A stretch of 5,398 bases of DNA from UBA4416 sp046345275 (GTDB lineage: Bacteria > Bacteroidota > Bacteroidia > B-17B0 > Aurantibacillaceae), in the NCBI GenBank assembly GCA_046345275.1, contig JBKDJY010000114.1, forward strand, positions 1 to 5,398, read 5' to 3'. Shown here in pieces: positions 4,892 to 5,398 of this stretch. The position numbers were made by a program, and so were the translations under genes. Each line of letters opens with the position of its first letter. The first letter of the stretch is position 1. A model generated the notes under the pieces. That model was not told the origin of the DNA. It searched no databases and was given only the letters and a program-made list of their open reading frames with translations.

Positions 4892-5284
4892 ATGAAAAAT
4901 TTAAAATACATTTTCCAACCTAGTTCGGTCGCTGTTATTTTCGCTTCAGATAAAAAGGGAAGTATTGGTTATGCAATTTTTTCAAATATTTTGAAGTCAG
5001 AATTTAATGGCGTTGTTTATCCTGTTAATCCGAGGTGTTCAAATATCATGAGTGTAAAAACTTATGGTTCGGTAAACGACATTATTGATGATATTGATTT
5101 GGCAATTTTATGCATTCAAAAAAATGCTGTTGAAGAAGTGATTAATCAATGTGTCATTAAAAAAGTAAAAGCATTAGTTGTAATAACGTCTGGCTTTAAG
5201 GAAACAGGATCTGAAGGTAAAAAACTAGAAGACAAAATAAAATCGCTTGCGCTAAACAACAGGGCAACCGCATCAGAAAGTTAA
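4892..5284 (+). pseudogene. ADP-forming acyl-CoA/acetyl-CoA synthetase, N-terminal fragment cut by an insertion sequence
   Basis: Residues 1-122 are the CoA-binding Rossmann domain of the NDP-forming acyl-CoA synthetase superfamily: IFQPSSVAVIFASDKKGSIGYAI (7-29), GVVYPVNPR (40-48), DLAILCI (69-75) and ALVVITSGFKETGSEGKKLE (94-113). Full-length members are about 700 residues; the next expected element, an IGPNCLG-type motif a few residues later, is absent. The frame instead reads RATASES and stops at 5282-5284, and those last codons come from the insertion sequence that begins near 5260. The catalytic His domain and ATP-grasp domain are therefore missing. Intact, the enzyme would interconvert acyl-CoA plus ADP plus phosphate with free acid plus ATP. 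Protein acetyltransferase Pat shares this N-terminal domain and cannot be excluded. The usual glycine before AS in the first loop is F17 here. It follows phaC and the stress protein on the same strand. Confidence 0.88.
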
Positions 5285-5398
5285 TAAATCGGCCAAGTAA
5301 TTCGTTGACCTTGCCGCTTCTTTTCTTCGTCTTCTTAAGCTTTTTTTGTCATTTTTTTGTCGAATAATATTAAGTGCCATTTTACGAATGAAGTTAAA
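5260..5398 (-). mobile_element. End of an ISAs1-type insertion sequence (partial, runs off right edge)
   Basis: The synthetase homology breaks off exactly where CAGGGCAACCGCATCAG begins (5260), the kind of CAGGG-initial end I associate with ISAs1-family elements. A transposase C-terminus is encoded inward on the minus strand, with its stop 13 bases from the proposed end. Bases such as GCTAAACAA just before 5260 would be part of the target duplication, which cannot be confirmed because the other end is outside the window. Confidence 0.65.
5273..5398 (-). CDS. Transposase C-terminus, ISAs1 family (partial)
   Basis: The minus strand is open from the right edge to TGA 5275-5273, giving 41 C-terminal residues. 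They read FNFIRKMALNIIRQK, then KKSLRRRRKEAARS and NYLADLLTF. Members of the ISAs1/H-repeat family of DDE transposases end with this pattern (an N-F-IRKMALN helix, a basic KRSLKGKR-like stretch, then an aromatic YL..LL tail). Full-length proteins are about 370-380 residues, so nearly all of it, including the DDE catalytic residues, lies beyond the window. Its orientation is opposite to the interrupted synthetase gene. The family call rests on the short tail alone; an unrelated transposase is possible. Confidence 0.72.
   Translation of the reverse strand, partial: FNFIRKMALNIIRQKNDKKSLRRRRKEAARSTNYLADLLTF

Overview
The window is strongly AT-rich, with AAA, TTA, ATT and GAA codons dominating the coding regions. 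It looks like Bacteroidota (Flavobacteriia, Sphingobacteriia or Chitinophagia type). Support for this is a Bacteroidota-style promoter (-7 box TAnnTTTG) before the XRE gene, weak or absent Shine-Dalgarno sites, a small barrel-like exported protein ending in Phe, and toxin, antitoxin and regulator proteins resembling ones I know from that phylum. The assignment is inferred from sequence character, not from a marker gene.

Layout. Positions 1-141 hold the 3' end of an unrecognised + strand gene. A hypothetical exported or outer-membrane protein follows (231-869, +). From 870 to 1179 there is no gene but much structure: two nearly identical 70-bp copies of a repeat (C-tract plus two hairpins), a pair of smaller hairpins sharing one stem, an 11-bp inverted repeat and a strong intrinsic terminator. 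The minus strand from 2291 down to 1180 is a compact defence/stability cassette: XRE-type regulator, short Phd/YefM-like antitoxin, RelE/ParE-family toxin (stop and start overlapping), and a broken copy of a second, different RelE-like toxin.

Divergent from the regulator, on the + strand, is a carbon-storage and acyl-CoA cluster: a poly(3-hydroxyalkanoate) synthase with an intact Cys-Asp-His triad (2373-3890), a tandem-domain universal stress protein with one ATP-binding and one degenerate domain (3939-4799), a 22-codon mini-ORF (4805-4873), and the N-terminal CoA-binding part of an ADP-forming acyl-CoA synthetase (from 4892). The synthetase is cut at about codon 122 by an insertion sequence whose minus-strand transposase C-terminus (ISAs1-family type) runs off the right edge.

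Working together: the synthase polymerises (R)-3-hydroxyacyl-CoA. The stress protein and acyl-CoA synthetase would fit as energy-status sensing and acyl-CoA/acetate handling, but in this strain the synthetase looks inactivated. No thiolase, acetoacetyl-CoA reductase, phasin or PhaE/PhaR is present in the window. I see no clearly new system. The repeat family, the remnant toxin and the PHA/USP/acyl-CoA synthetase linkage are the points most worth checking.
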